DNA from: Acidobacteriaceae bacterium
Lineage (GTDB): Bacteria; Acidobacteriota; Terriglobia; Terriglobales; Acidobacteriaceae
Direction of reading: 5' to 3'
DNA length: 64,000 nt
Assembly: GCA_003165075.1 (NCBI GenBank)
Contig: PLSM01000119.1
Span: 103,027-167,026, forward strand
A program made the translations under genes and the position numbers. Below the pieces are notes generated by a model. It did not search any database, was not told the DNA's origin, and was given only the letters and a program-made list of their open reading frames with translations. Of this stretch, positions 54,004 to 62,824 are shown in pieces. Position 1 is the first letter of the stretch. Every line of letters starts with the position of its first letter.

Positions 54004-55482
54004 TTGACGGCTGTTGAAGGCGGCACAGGCGGCCGTTCGGGATTTCCGGCGACGGGTTCTGGTCGCTGGGGTGGCGGACAGGAACGCGCGGTTCTCGTGG
54101 GGGTTGACCTGGGGGGCAGCTCGCGCAGCACACGCTACGGCGTCGCAGGGGCGCGCTGTGCGGCAGTGTGTTCCGACCGTCAAGACAATCCTGCCGATGC
54201 GCCCACGACCTCCGCGCTGGAGCCACGCGCCGTGCAAGCCCCCGCAGCACAAGCTGCCAGGGGTGCTGGCACGGGTTTGGACACCGAAGAGTCCCTGGCC
54301 GAGTTTCGTGAACTGGTAGCGAGCGCTGGCGGCGAGGTCGCAGCCGAGCTGCTGCAGCGTCGTGCCCGTCCTGACCCAGCCACGCTGATCGGCGCCGGCA
54401 AGGTGGAAGAGGTGGCTGGGGTTGCCGCCTCAGTCAACGCCGACCTGGTGCTCTTCGACCATGACCTGACGCCCACCCAGCTCCGTAACCTTGAAGCCGC
54501 CCTGCCGTGCCGTGTGCTGGATCGTACGCAGCTGATTCTGGACATCTTTGCTCGCCATGCGCGCACCCGCGAAGGCCAGTTGCAGGTGGAACTGGCGCAG
54601 CTTGAATACATGCTGCCCAGGCTCACCGGCAGGGGCAAGGCCATGTCCCAGTTGGGCGGCGGCATCGGTACCCGCGGTCCTGGCGAAACCAAGCTCGAAA
54701 CCGACCGCCGTCAAATCCAGCGCCGCATCGACCAGCTCAAGCTTGATCTGGAATCGGTACGGCGTGTCCGTAAACAGCAGCGCCAGCGGCGGGAGTCGGT
54801 TCCGGTGCCCACGGTAGCTCTGGTGGGCTATACCAACGCCGGCAAGAGCACGCTCTTCAACCGCCTGTCTGGCGCCGGGGTTCTGCAATCGCCGCGCATG
54901 TTTGCCACCCTCGACCCCAAACTTCGCGCCATCGAATTGCCGAGTCGGCGCAAAGTTCTCCTCTCCGATACGGTTGGCTTTATCCGCAACTTGCCGCATA
55001 CCCTGGTCACCAGCTTTCGAGCCACGCTGGAAGAGGTGCAGCAGGCCGAGGTGCTGCTGCACGTGCGCGACGCCAACTCCACCTATGGCGAGGAGCAGAA
55101 AACGCAGGTGGAAAAGGTGCTGGCCGAACTGGAGGCGCTGGGCAAGCCGCGCATCGAGGTACTGAATAAGGCCGACCTGCTCACTGACCACGAGCGCACG
55201 GGGCTCCAAACCCGCAAGGGCGCCGGCGAGGTGATGGTCTCGGCGCGCACGGGGGAGGGAATGGACGCGCTGCGCGAGGCCATTGACCGCGCCCTCTTTT
55301 CCGATCCCGTGGTCGAAGCCGAGCTCTGTGTTCCTCAGCAGGAAGGTGCCGTGCTGGCTGCCATCGATGCGGGGATGGTTGTGCGGCAGCGGAAATACGA
55401 GGGCAATCTCGTTCGCCTCACCGTGAGTGGACCCGCTTCGCTGGTGGGGCGGTTACGCCGGTACCGGCAGCGGGGCGATTAG
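54004..55482 (+). CDS. hflX: ribosome-associated GTPase HflX
   Basis: The 492-residue protein has the glycine-rich HflX domain ([20 protein letters not shown]) and a helical linker. The GTPase domain has G1 [11 protein letters not shown]3 [11 protein letters not shown] and G4 NKAD. It splits or rescues stalled ribosomes. The first 90 residues are longer and more Gly/Ala-rich than usual. The TTG at 54004 is accepted because GGGAG lies about 9 bases before it. It follows hfq and is probably cotranscribed. Confidence 0.92.
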   Translation: MTAVEGGTGGRSGFPATGSGRWGGGQERAVLVGVDLGGSSRSTRYGVAGARCAAVCSDRQDNPADAPTTSALEPRAVQAPAAQAARGAGTGLDTEESLAEFRELVASAGGEVAAELLQRRARPDPATLIGAGKVEEVAGVAASVNADLVLFDHDLTPTQLRNLEAALPCRVLDRTQLILDIFARHARTREGQLQVELAQLEYMLPRLTGRGKAMSQLGGGIGTRGPGETKLETDRRQIQRRIDQLKLDLESVRRVRKQQRQRRESVPVPTVALVGYTNAGKSTLFNRLSGAGVLQSPRMFATLDPKLRAIELPSRRKVLLSDTVGFIRNLPHTLVTSFRATLEEVQQAEVLLHVRDANSTYGEEQKTQVEKVLAELEALGKPRIEVLNKADLLTDHERTGLQTRKGAGEVMVSARTGEGMDALREAIDRALFSDPVVEAELCVPQQEGAVLAAIDAGMVVRQRKYEGNLVRLTVSGPASLVGRLRRYRQRGD

Positions 55483-55865
55483 CTTGCTGTTCGTTCCGGC
55501 GGTGGTTGAATCATGTGTTGCCACACTTCCCCTTTGACATTGAAGACCCCGCCTATCCAGGTTGCCCTCACTTTTTCGTGATCAAGGACAAATCCGCAGG
55601 AGAAACGGATGGATGTGTCTCCATTCACCGCCGCCACCCGACGGATCTACCGTACTTCTCAACGTGTGAGCTAGTCGTCGCGTGCATTGAGCAGCCTTTT
55701 CTACCTTCACTTCCGTAGAAACCCTTGGCTGCCGAGCAAGCGCACTTCGAACCCAGTTCCTGTCATGGGATTTTCTCCAATCGCCTATGATGAAAATGCG
55801 AGGACTATGTCCGAATTCCGCACCAACAAACCACCCATCGATCATCTGGGCTCGAAGGAGATTTC
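55483..55865. other. gene-free stretch between hflX and a Nudix gene
   Basis: No supported gene. A 70-codon plus-strand frame at 55506-55718 lacks a ribosome site and recognisable features. No strong terminator after hflX and no obvious promoter are seen. Confidence 0.4.
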
Positions 55866-56432
55866 ATGAACCCGGTCCCTGCCGACGAGGGCCCCTCTAT
55901 TACCACTCTCTCCAGCCGCGAGATCTATCGCAATCACTGGCTGCGCCTGCGCGAGGACGAAATCCTGCGCTCCAATGGCCACAAGGGCATTTACAGCGTG
56001 ATTGAGAAACACGACTGCGCCGTTATTCTGCCCCTCGAAAACGGAAGAGTGTGGCTGGTGGAACAGTTTCGCTACACCATCCAGGAACGCGCCTTGGAGC
56101 TGCCCCAGGGTGGATGGGAGATGGAAGTAGACAAACCTGAGGAACTTGCGCGCGGCGAACTGAAAGAGGAACTAGGCCTTGAAGCCGCGGAGATGACCTA
56201 TCTGGGAACGCTGTGGATTGCTTATGGCTTTACACGGCAAAAGCAGCACGTGTATCTCGCCACCGGCCTCAGCCCCACCGGGACTGATCGCGACGACGAG
56301 GAGCATGACCTGGTCATCCACTCAGTTCCAGTGGAGGAGTTTGAGCAGATGATGCTCACCGGAGCCATTCGCGACGCCAGCACAATTGCCGCATGGGGAC
56401 TGTATCAGATGTGGAATGCACGGCGCCGGTAG
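55866..56432 (+). CDS. Nudix hydrolase with a divergent Nudix box (ADP-ribose pyrophosphatase type)
   Basis: The 188-residue protein fits ADP-ribose or nucleotide-sugar hydrolases: VWLVEQFRYTIQERALELPQ, then the box GWEMEVDKPEELARGELKEE followed by LGLEA. Relative to Gx5Ex7REUxEExGU, the first Glu is Asp and the Arg is Gly, but the metal-binding ELxEE is kept. It should cleave a nucleoside diphosphate linked to another group. AAGGAG precedes ATG 55866. Its neighbour downstream is citrate synthase on the opposite strand. Confidence 0.83.
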   Translation: MNPVPADEGPSITTLSSREIYRNHWLRLREDEILRSNGHKGIYSVIEKHDCAVILPLENGRVWLVEQFRYTIQERALELPQGGWEMEVDKPEELARGELKEELGLEAAEMTYLGTLWIAYGFTRQKQHVYLATGLSPTGTDRDDEEHDLVIHSVPVEEFEQMMLTGAIRDASTIAAWGLYQMWNARRR

Positions 56433-56522
56433 CAAGGCACAAGGAGTTTGCCGCCGCGGGCGATGCGTATCGCCGAGTGGACGTTGGAACGAGCAAACGA
56501 GTGCATGTTTGCTGCCTCCCGC

Positions 56523-57659
56523 TTACGGCCGCTCCTCGATCGGAATCCAGTGCGACGGGTAGACCGGGCCGATGTACTCCGCGCGCGGACGAATCAGGCG
56601 ATTGTCGTCCAATTGCTCAATGACGTGCGCTGTCCAGCCGGCGATGCGGCTGATGGCGAAGATGGGCGTGTAGAGGTCAATGTCGATGCCCAGGGTGGCA
56701 TAGGTTGAGGCGGAGTAGAAGTCCACGTTGGCGTTGAGTTTCTTGTCCTGGTTGATATAGAGTTCGATGGCCCGCGACATCTCAAACCACTTGGGCTGGC
56801 CGGAATCCTTGCCCAGTTGCTCGCTCATCTTGCGCAGGTGGGTGGCGCGCGGATCCTCAGTCTTGTAGACCCGGTGTCCGAATCCGGAGATTTTCTGCTT
56901 GGCGGCCAGCATGCCCTTTACATATTCCACCGGGTCGGCGCCGGCTTTGTCGATCAAGTGGAGCAGGCGCATGACGCCTTCATTGGCGCCCCCGTGCAGA
57001 GGTCCTTTCAGGGCGCCGATGGCTCCGGTGATGGCGGAGTGAATATCGGAGAGGGTGGCCGCGATGACTCGGGCGGCGAAGGTGGACGCATTCAACTCGT
57101 GGTCGGCGTGCAGGATCAGCGCGATATCCAGAGTGCGGGTCGCCGTCTCGGAGGGCTTGACGCCATTCAGCATCCACAGAAAATTTCCTGCGTGGCTCAG
57201 CGAGCGGTCGGGCGGTACAATCTCCAATCCTTTGCGCAGCCGCTCATAGATGGCCACGATCATGGAGATCTGCGCGGTCAGGTTATAACTCTTGCGCACA
57301 TTGGCGTCGTGGGAGCAATCCTTCTCGTCGGCATCGTAAAAGCTCAAAGCCGAGACCGCAGTGCGCAGCACCTCCATGGGCGAAGCGGTCGGGGGAAACC
57401 TGCGCATCATGTCCACGATGCCCTGGTCGATCGACCGGGCCAGCGCTAGTTGCGATTGGAATTCGCGCAGAGCGAGCTGGTTGGGCAGGTGGCCATTCCA
57501 CAGCAGGTACGTGGTTTCCTCAAAAGTCGAATTCACGGCCAGCTCGTGAATATCGATGCCCCGATAGGCCAGCACGCCCGCTTCTCCGTCGATCCAGCAG
57601 ATCCCGGAGTTCGCTGCCACAATTCCTTCCAGGCCCTTCCCAGCGACCGCAGTCGACAT
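56523..57659 (-). CDS. gltA: citrate synthase
   Basis: The 378-residue single-domain enzyme has the catalytic His residues in ALILHADHELNASTF and KGPLHGGANEGV, and the Asp in NANVDFYSASTYATLG. It joins acetyl-CoA and oxaloacetate at entry to the TCA cycle. The length fits the hexameric/dimeric Gram-positive-type group. Some 2-methylcitrate synthases look alike, and no prp genes are near, so citrate synthase is preferred. ATG 57659 follows AAGGGGG. Confidence 0.9.
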   Translation of the reverse strand: MSTAVAGKGLEGIVAANSGICWIDGEAGVLAYRGIDIHELAVNSTFEETTYLLWNGHLPNQLALREFQSQLALARSIDQGIVDMMRRFPPTASPMEVLRTAVSALSFYDADEKDCSHDANVRKSYNLTAQISMIVAIYERLRKGLEIVPPDRSLSHAGNFLWMLNGVKPSETATRTLDIALILHADHELNASTFAARVIAATLSDIHSAITGAIGALKGPLHGGANEGVMRLLHLIDKAGADPVEYVKGMLAAKQKISGFGHRVYKTEDPRATHLRKMSEQLGKDSGQPKWFEMSRAIELYINQDKKLNANVDFYSASTYATLGIDIDLYTPIFAISRIAGWTAHVIEQLDDNRLIRPRAEYIGPVYPSHWIPIEERP

Positions 57660-58063
57660 AGCCTTCGGATCCCCCTTGCGATTGTTCCTTGGCGATTTTG
57701 GCCATCGTCCCGGCTCTGAATAAGAGCCCGGCGCACAAAATACAGTAAAGTTCTTTATAGCGTAGCGGTTCCAACCTTGTCACGGTGGGTGGGATTCGCG
57801 GCGACAGAAACGAGCGTAATTATCGCGCCGGAAGCCACGGACCACGCGGGTTTTCCAACAAAACAGCGCCATTTTTCTATATTCTGTAGAATCTTCATTG
57901 GTGCGTGGAGCAAGTTCTCCACTTCGCGAAATCTGGGCTCCCATTTCCTGGGGGAGTGGAGACTCCCAATAAAAAAAACCGTTGTGGCATCTAAACGGAT
58001 GGAGAACGCCTTCACAAAAAATGCGGCATTTGTAGAGAGCCGCCATGGAAGAGAGAGGTGCAT
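57660..58063. other. divergent intergenic region, gltA and a membrane protein gene
   Basis: About 400 bp without a gene. At 57952-57967 GGGAGT-GGAG-ACTCCC forms a hairpin, followed by an A-run (AATAAAAAAAACC). On the minus strand the T-run precedes the stem, so it is not a normal terminator for gltA. It could be a transcript-leader structure of the plus-strand gene. Promoters for both genes should be here; none is clear. Confidence 0.45.
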
Positions 58064-58876
58064 ATGAGTGAAATTGACGAAACTCCTAGAACCTATTCCG
58101 GCGCACTGCTGGGGGTGCTTGCCGTGGCCCTGCTGTTGGCCATTGGCGGTCTGATCTGGACCTACACGCTCAGCGGCCGCGTGACGCGCCAGGAAGCGGC
58201 GCTGTCGGACGCAAACGCGCAAAACGTGAAAATGGCCGCCCAACTGCGCGAAACCAACGCCCGCCTGACAGTGGCTGCGGACGAATTGGGCAAGTCGATG
58301 GGGTTGACGCAGAAGCAGATGGACCAGCGGGCCGAGGAGATCATTCACCGCGAAGACGTGGCCAATCAGCGGCTTGAGGCTGCCCAGAAACAGACTGCGC
58401 AGCAGGTTACCGCCGTAGCCAGCGATGTCTCCAGCGTCAAGACCGACGTGGGCGGCGTAAAGACCGATGTGGCCAAAACGCAGAGCGACCTGGCCAGCGC
58501 CGTGGCCCAGTTGACGTCGATGAAGGGTGACTTGAGCGACCACTCCAGCCTGATCGCCCGCAACCACGATGAACTGGAAATCCTCAAGCACAGAGGCGAC
58601 CGCAGTTATTACGAATTCACGCTCAATAAGGGCGACAGGAAGCCGGTAGGCACAGTCAGCCTGCAATTGAAAAAGGCTGACTTGAAGAAGAGCCGCTTCA
58701 CCCTGACCGTCTTCGCCGACGACAGAAGCTACGAAAAGAAGGACCGGAATGTGAACGAGCCGCTGCAGTTCTACAGCGGTAAGGTACCGGCGCTCTATGA
58801 GATCGTGGTAAACACCATCAACTCAAAGAACCAGATCTCGGGGTATCTATCCACACCCAAGACTAGTGCTCAGTGA
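58064..58876 (+). CDS. membrane-anchored coiled-coil protein
   Basis: The 270-residue protein has one membrane helix at about residues 13-35 (ALLGVLAVALLLAIGGLIWT). A long coiled-coil follows (about 40-180), rich in Ala, Gln, Asp, Lys and Thr, with heptad-like VSSVKTDVGGVKTDVAKTQS repeats. A compact end (RSYYEFTLNKGDRKPVGTVS) comes last. It probably spans the periplasm. AGAGAGG precedes ATG 58064. Its 3' end overlaps the next gene, on the minus strand, by 14 bp. No family is recognised. Confidence 0.7.
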   Translation: MSEIDETPRTYSGALLGVLAVALLLAIGGLIWTYTLSGRVTRQEAALSDANAQNVKMAAQLRETNARLTVAADELGKSMGLTQKQMDQRAEEIIHREDVANQRLEAAQKQTAQQVTAVASDVSSVKTDVGGVKTDVAKTQSDLASAVAQLTSMKGDLSDHSSLIARNHDELEILKHRGDRSYYEFTLNKGDRKPVGTVSLQLKKADLKKSRFTLTVFADDRSYEKKDRNVNEPLQFYSGKVPALYEIVVNTINSKNQISGYLSTPKTSAQ

Positions 58877-59483
58877 CCGCAATCTGGGGCGCTAGCGTGA
58901 GGCTGGGCAGGTAGCGGAAGCCGAAGGTGTAATTCAGGCTTTTGCGGGCGTCCCATTGCTCCTTCGAAAGGCGAAAGGCAGAGACGAAGATCCCCTCCGC
59001 CGTCTGTCCCGCGTCGATGGTCGTTTCCGGCGACAGGGGCGTTCCGCGCCACGCTGCCAGGTCGGGATAGGCCACGAAAATCCTCTGGTAATCGCCCGGC
59101 ATGGCGGCATAGCTGGTGTGGATGGCGTCATCCAGTGTCACATTCGTCATGATCTGGTGCATGAAGAGCGGCTTGTCGCTCTGGTTGTGCAGCCGCACGT
59201 GAGAGAAGACCAGCACCTGGTCAAAGGTCTCCTGCGGCATGGATGCGCCATTGGCGTCGAAACCCGCAGTGGCGGTGTGCATGGGGTGCGCCCACACCTC
59301 CAGGATCTGCCCCGTCGCGGCCGGAGGCTTTTGCCCCGCCAGCACATAGATTGCCACGGCGGTAGTGATCACGAAAGTGGCCGCGATGCCCGCAATGACC
59401 ACGTGACTGGAGCCTTTGGTGTACGACTCGCCTTGGGCTGCGCCGTCCACTTCTTCCGGGGATTCCTGATGCAGCATACTCAT
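58863..59483 (-). CDS. hypothetical membrane protein with an exported beta-rich domain
   Basis: The 206-residue protein has a cytoplasmic acidic leader, one membrane helix (about residues 28-49, VVIAGIAATFVITTAVAIYV), and then an extracytoplasmic beta-rich domain (VFSHVRLHNQSDKPLFMHQI, AEGIFVSAFRLSKEQWDARK, LNYTFGFRYLP). No domain is recognised. ATG 59483 has no strong ribosome site. The gene is convergent with, and overlaps by 14 bp, the coiled-coil gene, so their transcripts would be partly complementary. Confidence 0.65.
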   Translation of the reverse strand: MSMLHQESPEEVDGAAQGESYTKGSSHVVIAGIAATFVITTAVAIYVLAGQKPPAATGQILEVWAHPMHTATAGFDANGASMPQETFDQVLVFSHVRLHNQSDKPLFMHQIMTNVTLDDAIHTSYAAMPGDYQRIFVAYPDLAAWRGTPLSPETTIDAGQTAEGIFVSAFRLSKEQWDARKSLNYTFGFRYLPSLTLAPQIAVTEH

Positions 59484-59595
59484 GACGCAATTATCTTATG
59501 CTCATCCCTGCCGCATGGGCGATGAAATCCTGGGCGCACCGCATGGAAACACTTGTGCCTGTCGACTAAGAGCGCTGTCTGTGGCTGCATCCCTG

Positions 59596-61359
59596 TTACT
59601 GTCTACCATTCCGGCTTTGCGGTCGTGCGCGCAACGCAGCCAGGAATTCGTCCGCCCCCTTCGTATTCAGCACATCGTCGGGCCCCAGCCAGGCGCGCCG
59701 CAGTTGGCGCAGTCCGTATTCCATCTTGCCCACATGGCGCGTGTCGTGGGCGTCGGTGCTCACCACAATGCGGCAGCCCAGTTCCTTGGCCAGGCGCAGG
59801 TCGCGGTCGTTCAGGTCGAGCCGTTCCGGGGCGGCGTTGTGTTCCATGGCTACGCCCAGCTCGGCCGCGCGGCGCAGCACCGCGCCCAGGTCCAGCGAAA
59901 AAGCCTCGCGGCGCAACAGCAGGCGCCCGGTTGGATGACCAAGAATCCGTGTGTTGGGGTTCTCGATGGCGCGCAACACACGGCCCGTCATCTCCTCGCG
60001 GCTCTGTTCAAAGCGGGTGTGCACGCTGGCGATCACTACGTCCATCTGGGCCAGCACCTCGTCGTCCAGGTCCAGTGCGCCGTCGCCCAGTATGTCAACC
60101 TCAATTCCAGTAAAGACGCGGATGCGGCCCTCCATCTGCTTGTCCACTTCGCGGATGCGTTTCATGTGTTCAAGCGCCCGCTTCTCATCCAGGCCGTTGG
60201 TCATGGCCAGGTTCTTTGAGTGGTCGGTGATGGCAATGTACTGGTAACCGCGCTTCAAGGCCGCCTCGGCCATCTCGCGGATACTGTTGTGGCCGTCGGT
60301 AGCGGTGGTGTGCATGTGTACGTCACCCTGCAGATCGGCCTGCTCGATGAGCCGGGGCAGCTCGTGGCGGGCGGCAGCCTCGATCTCGCCCAGGTTCTCG
60401 CGCAGTTCTGGAGGCATCCAGTCCATGCCCAGCGCGGAGTAGATTTCCTCTTCGGTGGCGGCGGCCACGGTGGTGTTGTCGTCCAGGCGCGCCAGCGCCC
60501 ATTCGCTCAGCGTATAACCCATCTTCAGTGCCCGCTGCCGCAGCGATACATTGTGCGCTTTGGAGCCGGTAAAGTACTGCAGCGCAGCGCCATAGCAGTC
60601 CGACGGCAGCAGGCGCACGTCCACCTGTAAGCTGTTGCTCAGGTGAAAACTCACCTTGTTTTCACCCTTTGCAATCATGTCGTGGATGCCGGGGTAAGCG
60701 GCTACGTAGTCCACTGCGGCGGCGGAGTTCTCGAGCCCGCACGCCGGACCGGTCACCAGCAGGTCCAGATCCCCGGCGGTCTCACGTCCGCGGCGCAGGC
60801 TGCCCGCGGGCGTCACCTTCTCGATCCCCTTGAAGGCCAGCAGGTAGGCCGAGAGACGCGCCGCTGCCTCTTCGGCCTCGTCAATGCGGAAGCGGCCTGC
60901 GCTGCGCCGATAGTCTTCGATACCCTTGCGCAGCTTTTCAATCTGCTTCGCGCCCATGCGCGGCAACCCGGCCAGGCGGCCTGCTTCGATGGCCTCGGCT
61001 AGCTGGTCGATGCTTGCGATCTTGGCCGCGTCCCACAGCAGGGCCACGGTCTTGGGGCCCATTCCGGGCAGCTTCAGCAACTCCAACAGTCCGGAGCCAT
61101 ACCGGGCAAGCAGTTCATCGCGCAGCGGAAGCGTGCCGGTGGCGGCAATGGCTTGCAGGTTCGCCGCCATACTCTTGCCGATGCCCGGAATCTCAAGCAG
61201 GCGCGCGGTGTCAGATGCCGCGGCAGCCAGATCCACGGTAGTCTGCTCCACGGCCTCGGCGGCGCGGCGGTAGCTGCGAATGCGAAAGCTGTCGCCGCCG
61301 TCGATCTCCAACAGGTCAGCGGTCTCCGCCAGCAAGCGCGACATGGTGGAATTGTCCAT
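59596..61359 (-). CDS. polX: PolX family DNA polymerase/3'-5' exonuclease
   Basis: The 587-residue protein starts MDNSTMSRLLAETADLLEID. It has helix-hairpin-helix DNA-binding elements (LEIPGIGKSMAANLQ, LKLPGMGPKTVALLW) and the polymerase X nucleotidyl site GSLRRGRETAGDLDLLV with the paired Asp. A C-terminal PHP domain has the first metal site at Asp346-Val-His348-Met-His350, and later TGIEVDILGDG and VVSTDAHDTRHVG. It fits the bacterial Pol X used in gap filling and repair. ATG 61359 is taken from the conserved start, with GGAG about 10 bases upstream. Confidence 0.92.
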   Translation of the reverse strand: MDNSTMSRLLAETADLLEIDGGDSFRIRSYRRAAEAVEQTTVDLAAAASDTARLLEIPGIGKSMAANLQAIAATGTLPLRDELLARYGSGLLELLKLPGMGPKTVALLWDAAKIASIDQLAEAIEAGRLAGLPRMGAKQIEKLRKGIEDYRRSAGRFRIDEAEEAAARLSAYLLAFKGIEKVTPAGSLRRGRETAGDLDLLVTGPACGLENSAAAVDYVAAYPGIHDMIAKGENKVSFHLSNSLQVDVRLLPSDCYGAALQYFTGSKAHNVSLRQRALKMGYTLSEWALARLDDNTTVAAATEEEIYSALGMDWMPPELRENLGEIEAAARHELPRLIEQADLQGDVHMHTTATDGHNSIREMAEAALKRGYQYIAITDHSKNLAMTNGLDEKRALEHMKRIREVDKQMEGRIRVFTGIEVDILGDGALDLDDEVLAQMDVVIASVHTRFEQSREEMTGRVLRAIENPNTRILGHPTGRLLLRREAFSLDLGAVLRRAAELGVAMEHNAAPERLDLNDRDLRLAKELGCRIVVSTDAHDTRHVGKMEYGLRQLRRAWLGPDDVLNTKGADEFLAALRARPQSRNGRQ

Positions 61360-61567
61360 CGGATATGTCTCCGCGAACAGTATCAGCGATGACGGTGGGG
61401 AAAGGGGAGTGCAGCCTGGACCGCAGACGAACAAAGTCAACAGCTGGAAGCGCCGCGAGCGGCGGTCTCCTGGCTGGATGGAATTGTGATATGGGCCTGA
61501 CGATTGGGCGCGCCCATCCCGAACCACCTGGCGGCGGCCTTGCGCTCACGCCCTGTTGTCTACGGTA

Positions 61568-61801
61568 CTACGCGGCGTTGTGGGCGGCTGCGTCCTTGAG
61601 CCGGACAACCACGTCCGCCTGGGGACCTTTCTGGCCTTGGACGATGTCGAACTCTACGTCATCGCCCTCTTTCAGAGTCTTGTAACCGTCCAGCTGAATT
61701 GCCGAGTAATGGACGAATACATCTGGCCCGTCTTCACGTCCGATGAATCCGTAGCCCTTGGCGTTGTTGAACCACTTGACTTTGCCTTTGTACTGAGCCA
61801 C
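61568..61801 (-). CDS. cold-shock protein
   Basis: The protein has 77 residues from GTG 61801 and the RNP1/RNP2 motifs GYGFIG and DVFVHYSAI, with [15 protein letters not shown] in front. It binds single-stranded RNA or DNA and acts as a cold-shock or general RNA chaperone. AAAGG lies 8 bases upstream; a TTG start at 61843 would add 14 residues that no cold-shock protein needs. Such mRNAs often have long leaders that fold with temperature, and up to 200 bp before it is gene-free. Confidence 0.93.
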   Translation of the reverse strand: MAQYKGKVKWFNNAKGYGFIGREDGPDVFVHYSAIQLDGYKTLKEGDDVEFDIVQGQKGPQADVVVRLKDAAAHNAA

Positions 61802-62008
61802 AGGCTTGCCTTTCTTGCTGACTTGGTGTTTGGCGGTGAGCAAGGCACAGGGAAATGCCCACCGATACCTAGTAAGACGCCGAAACCGCGGGAAAGGTTG
61901 ATTCTTCTTCAGAACCGAAGCCCATAAAGTGGGACAGCCCGATCCGCAAAAGGATCACCAGGTCTGGAGGATATTGATTCAATGCAACCGATACCACGCA
62001 AGCAGAAT

Positions 62009-62668
62009 TCACTTCTTGCGCTTTTTCGCCAATCGCCGCGCATAAAGCAGCACGCTGGTAAGGGTCTTGCCGTCCAGAATGGCTCCTCTGTCGATCATCT
62101 TGATGACCTCTGAAAGCCTCACCAGGCGGAACTCGATATCTTCATCGTCCTCGGGGTGAGCGTCGCCTGCCATCAGCCCCTCGGCCACGAAGACCTTCAT
62201 CGATTCACCCAGAAAGCCCGGACTGGCGTAGTACTCCACCAGAGGCTTCCACTTCTTCGCGCGGTAGCCCGTCTCCTCTACCAACTCCCGCTGCGCGCCG
62301 GCCAGGGCCTCTTCGCCCGCATCGAGCTTTCCCGCGGGCAGTTCCCACAGAAACTGGTTGGCGGCGTGGCGATACTGGCGTTCGATCACCACCCAGGGAT
62401 CCTTCTTGCTCTTTGAGTTGTCCAGCGCCAGGATGACCACGCTGCCGTTGTGGCGGATCACGTCGCGCTCGCTCTTCTTGCCGCCGGGCTCAATCAGTTT
62501 GTCGTGCAGCACGCGGAACAGCGGCCCCTGGTACACCACCACGGAGCTGAGCAGTTTTGCTTTTTCGGCCACATCGGACTGGGCGGTCTTCCCCTTCGCG
62601 GCCTTCGCCTTCACAGCTTTTGCATTCTTTCGCAGGACTGGCTTCACAGCCTTTTCTTTTTTGGGCAT
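62009..62668 (-). CDS. Nudix hydrolase (ADP-ribose pyrophosphatase type)
   Basis: The 219-residue protein has a Lys/Ala-rich N-terminal 40 residues (KKEKAVKPVLRKNAKAVKAK and onward). A full Nudix domain follows: WVVIERQYRHAANQFLWELP, then the box GKLDAGEEALAGAQRELVEE with TGY. The box is canonical, unlike the one at 55866. It should hydrolyse ADP-ribose or a related nucleotide sugar. GAGGAG lies about 10 bases before ATG 62668. The Lys-rich leader may bind nucleic acid or the ribosome. Confidence 0.88.
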   Translation of the reverse strand: MPKKEKAVKPVLRKNAKAVKAKAAKGKTAQSDVAEKAKLLSSVVVYQGPLFRVLHDKLIEPGGKKSERDVIRHNGSVVILALDNSKSKKDPWVVIERQYRHAANQFLWELPAGKLDAGEEALAGAQRELVEETGYRAKKWKPLVEYYASPGFLGESMKVFVAEGLMAGDAHPEDDEDIEFRLVRLSEVIKMIDRGAILDGKTLTSVLLYARRLAKKRKK

Positions 62669-62824
62669 TCGGATCTTTCTCCTCAATTCGCAATCAGAGA
62701 AAGTATACGCATTGTGCCGCCTTCATCCTGTCCGCTCTTGTGCATCGATTGCCCTCGCCGTGGCATCCTTATCACAGCCGTTTCTAACCGGTCGCTTTGC
62801 CGAGGATTCCCAAGGGCAAGCGAA

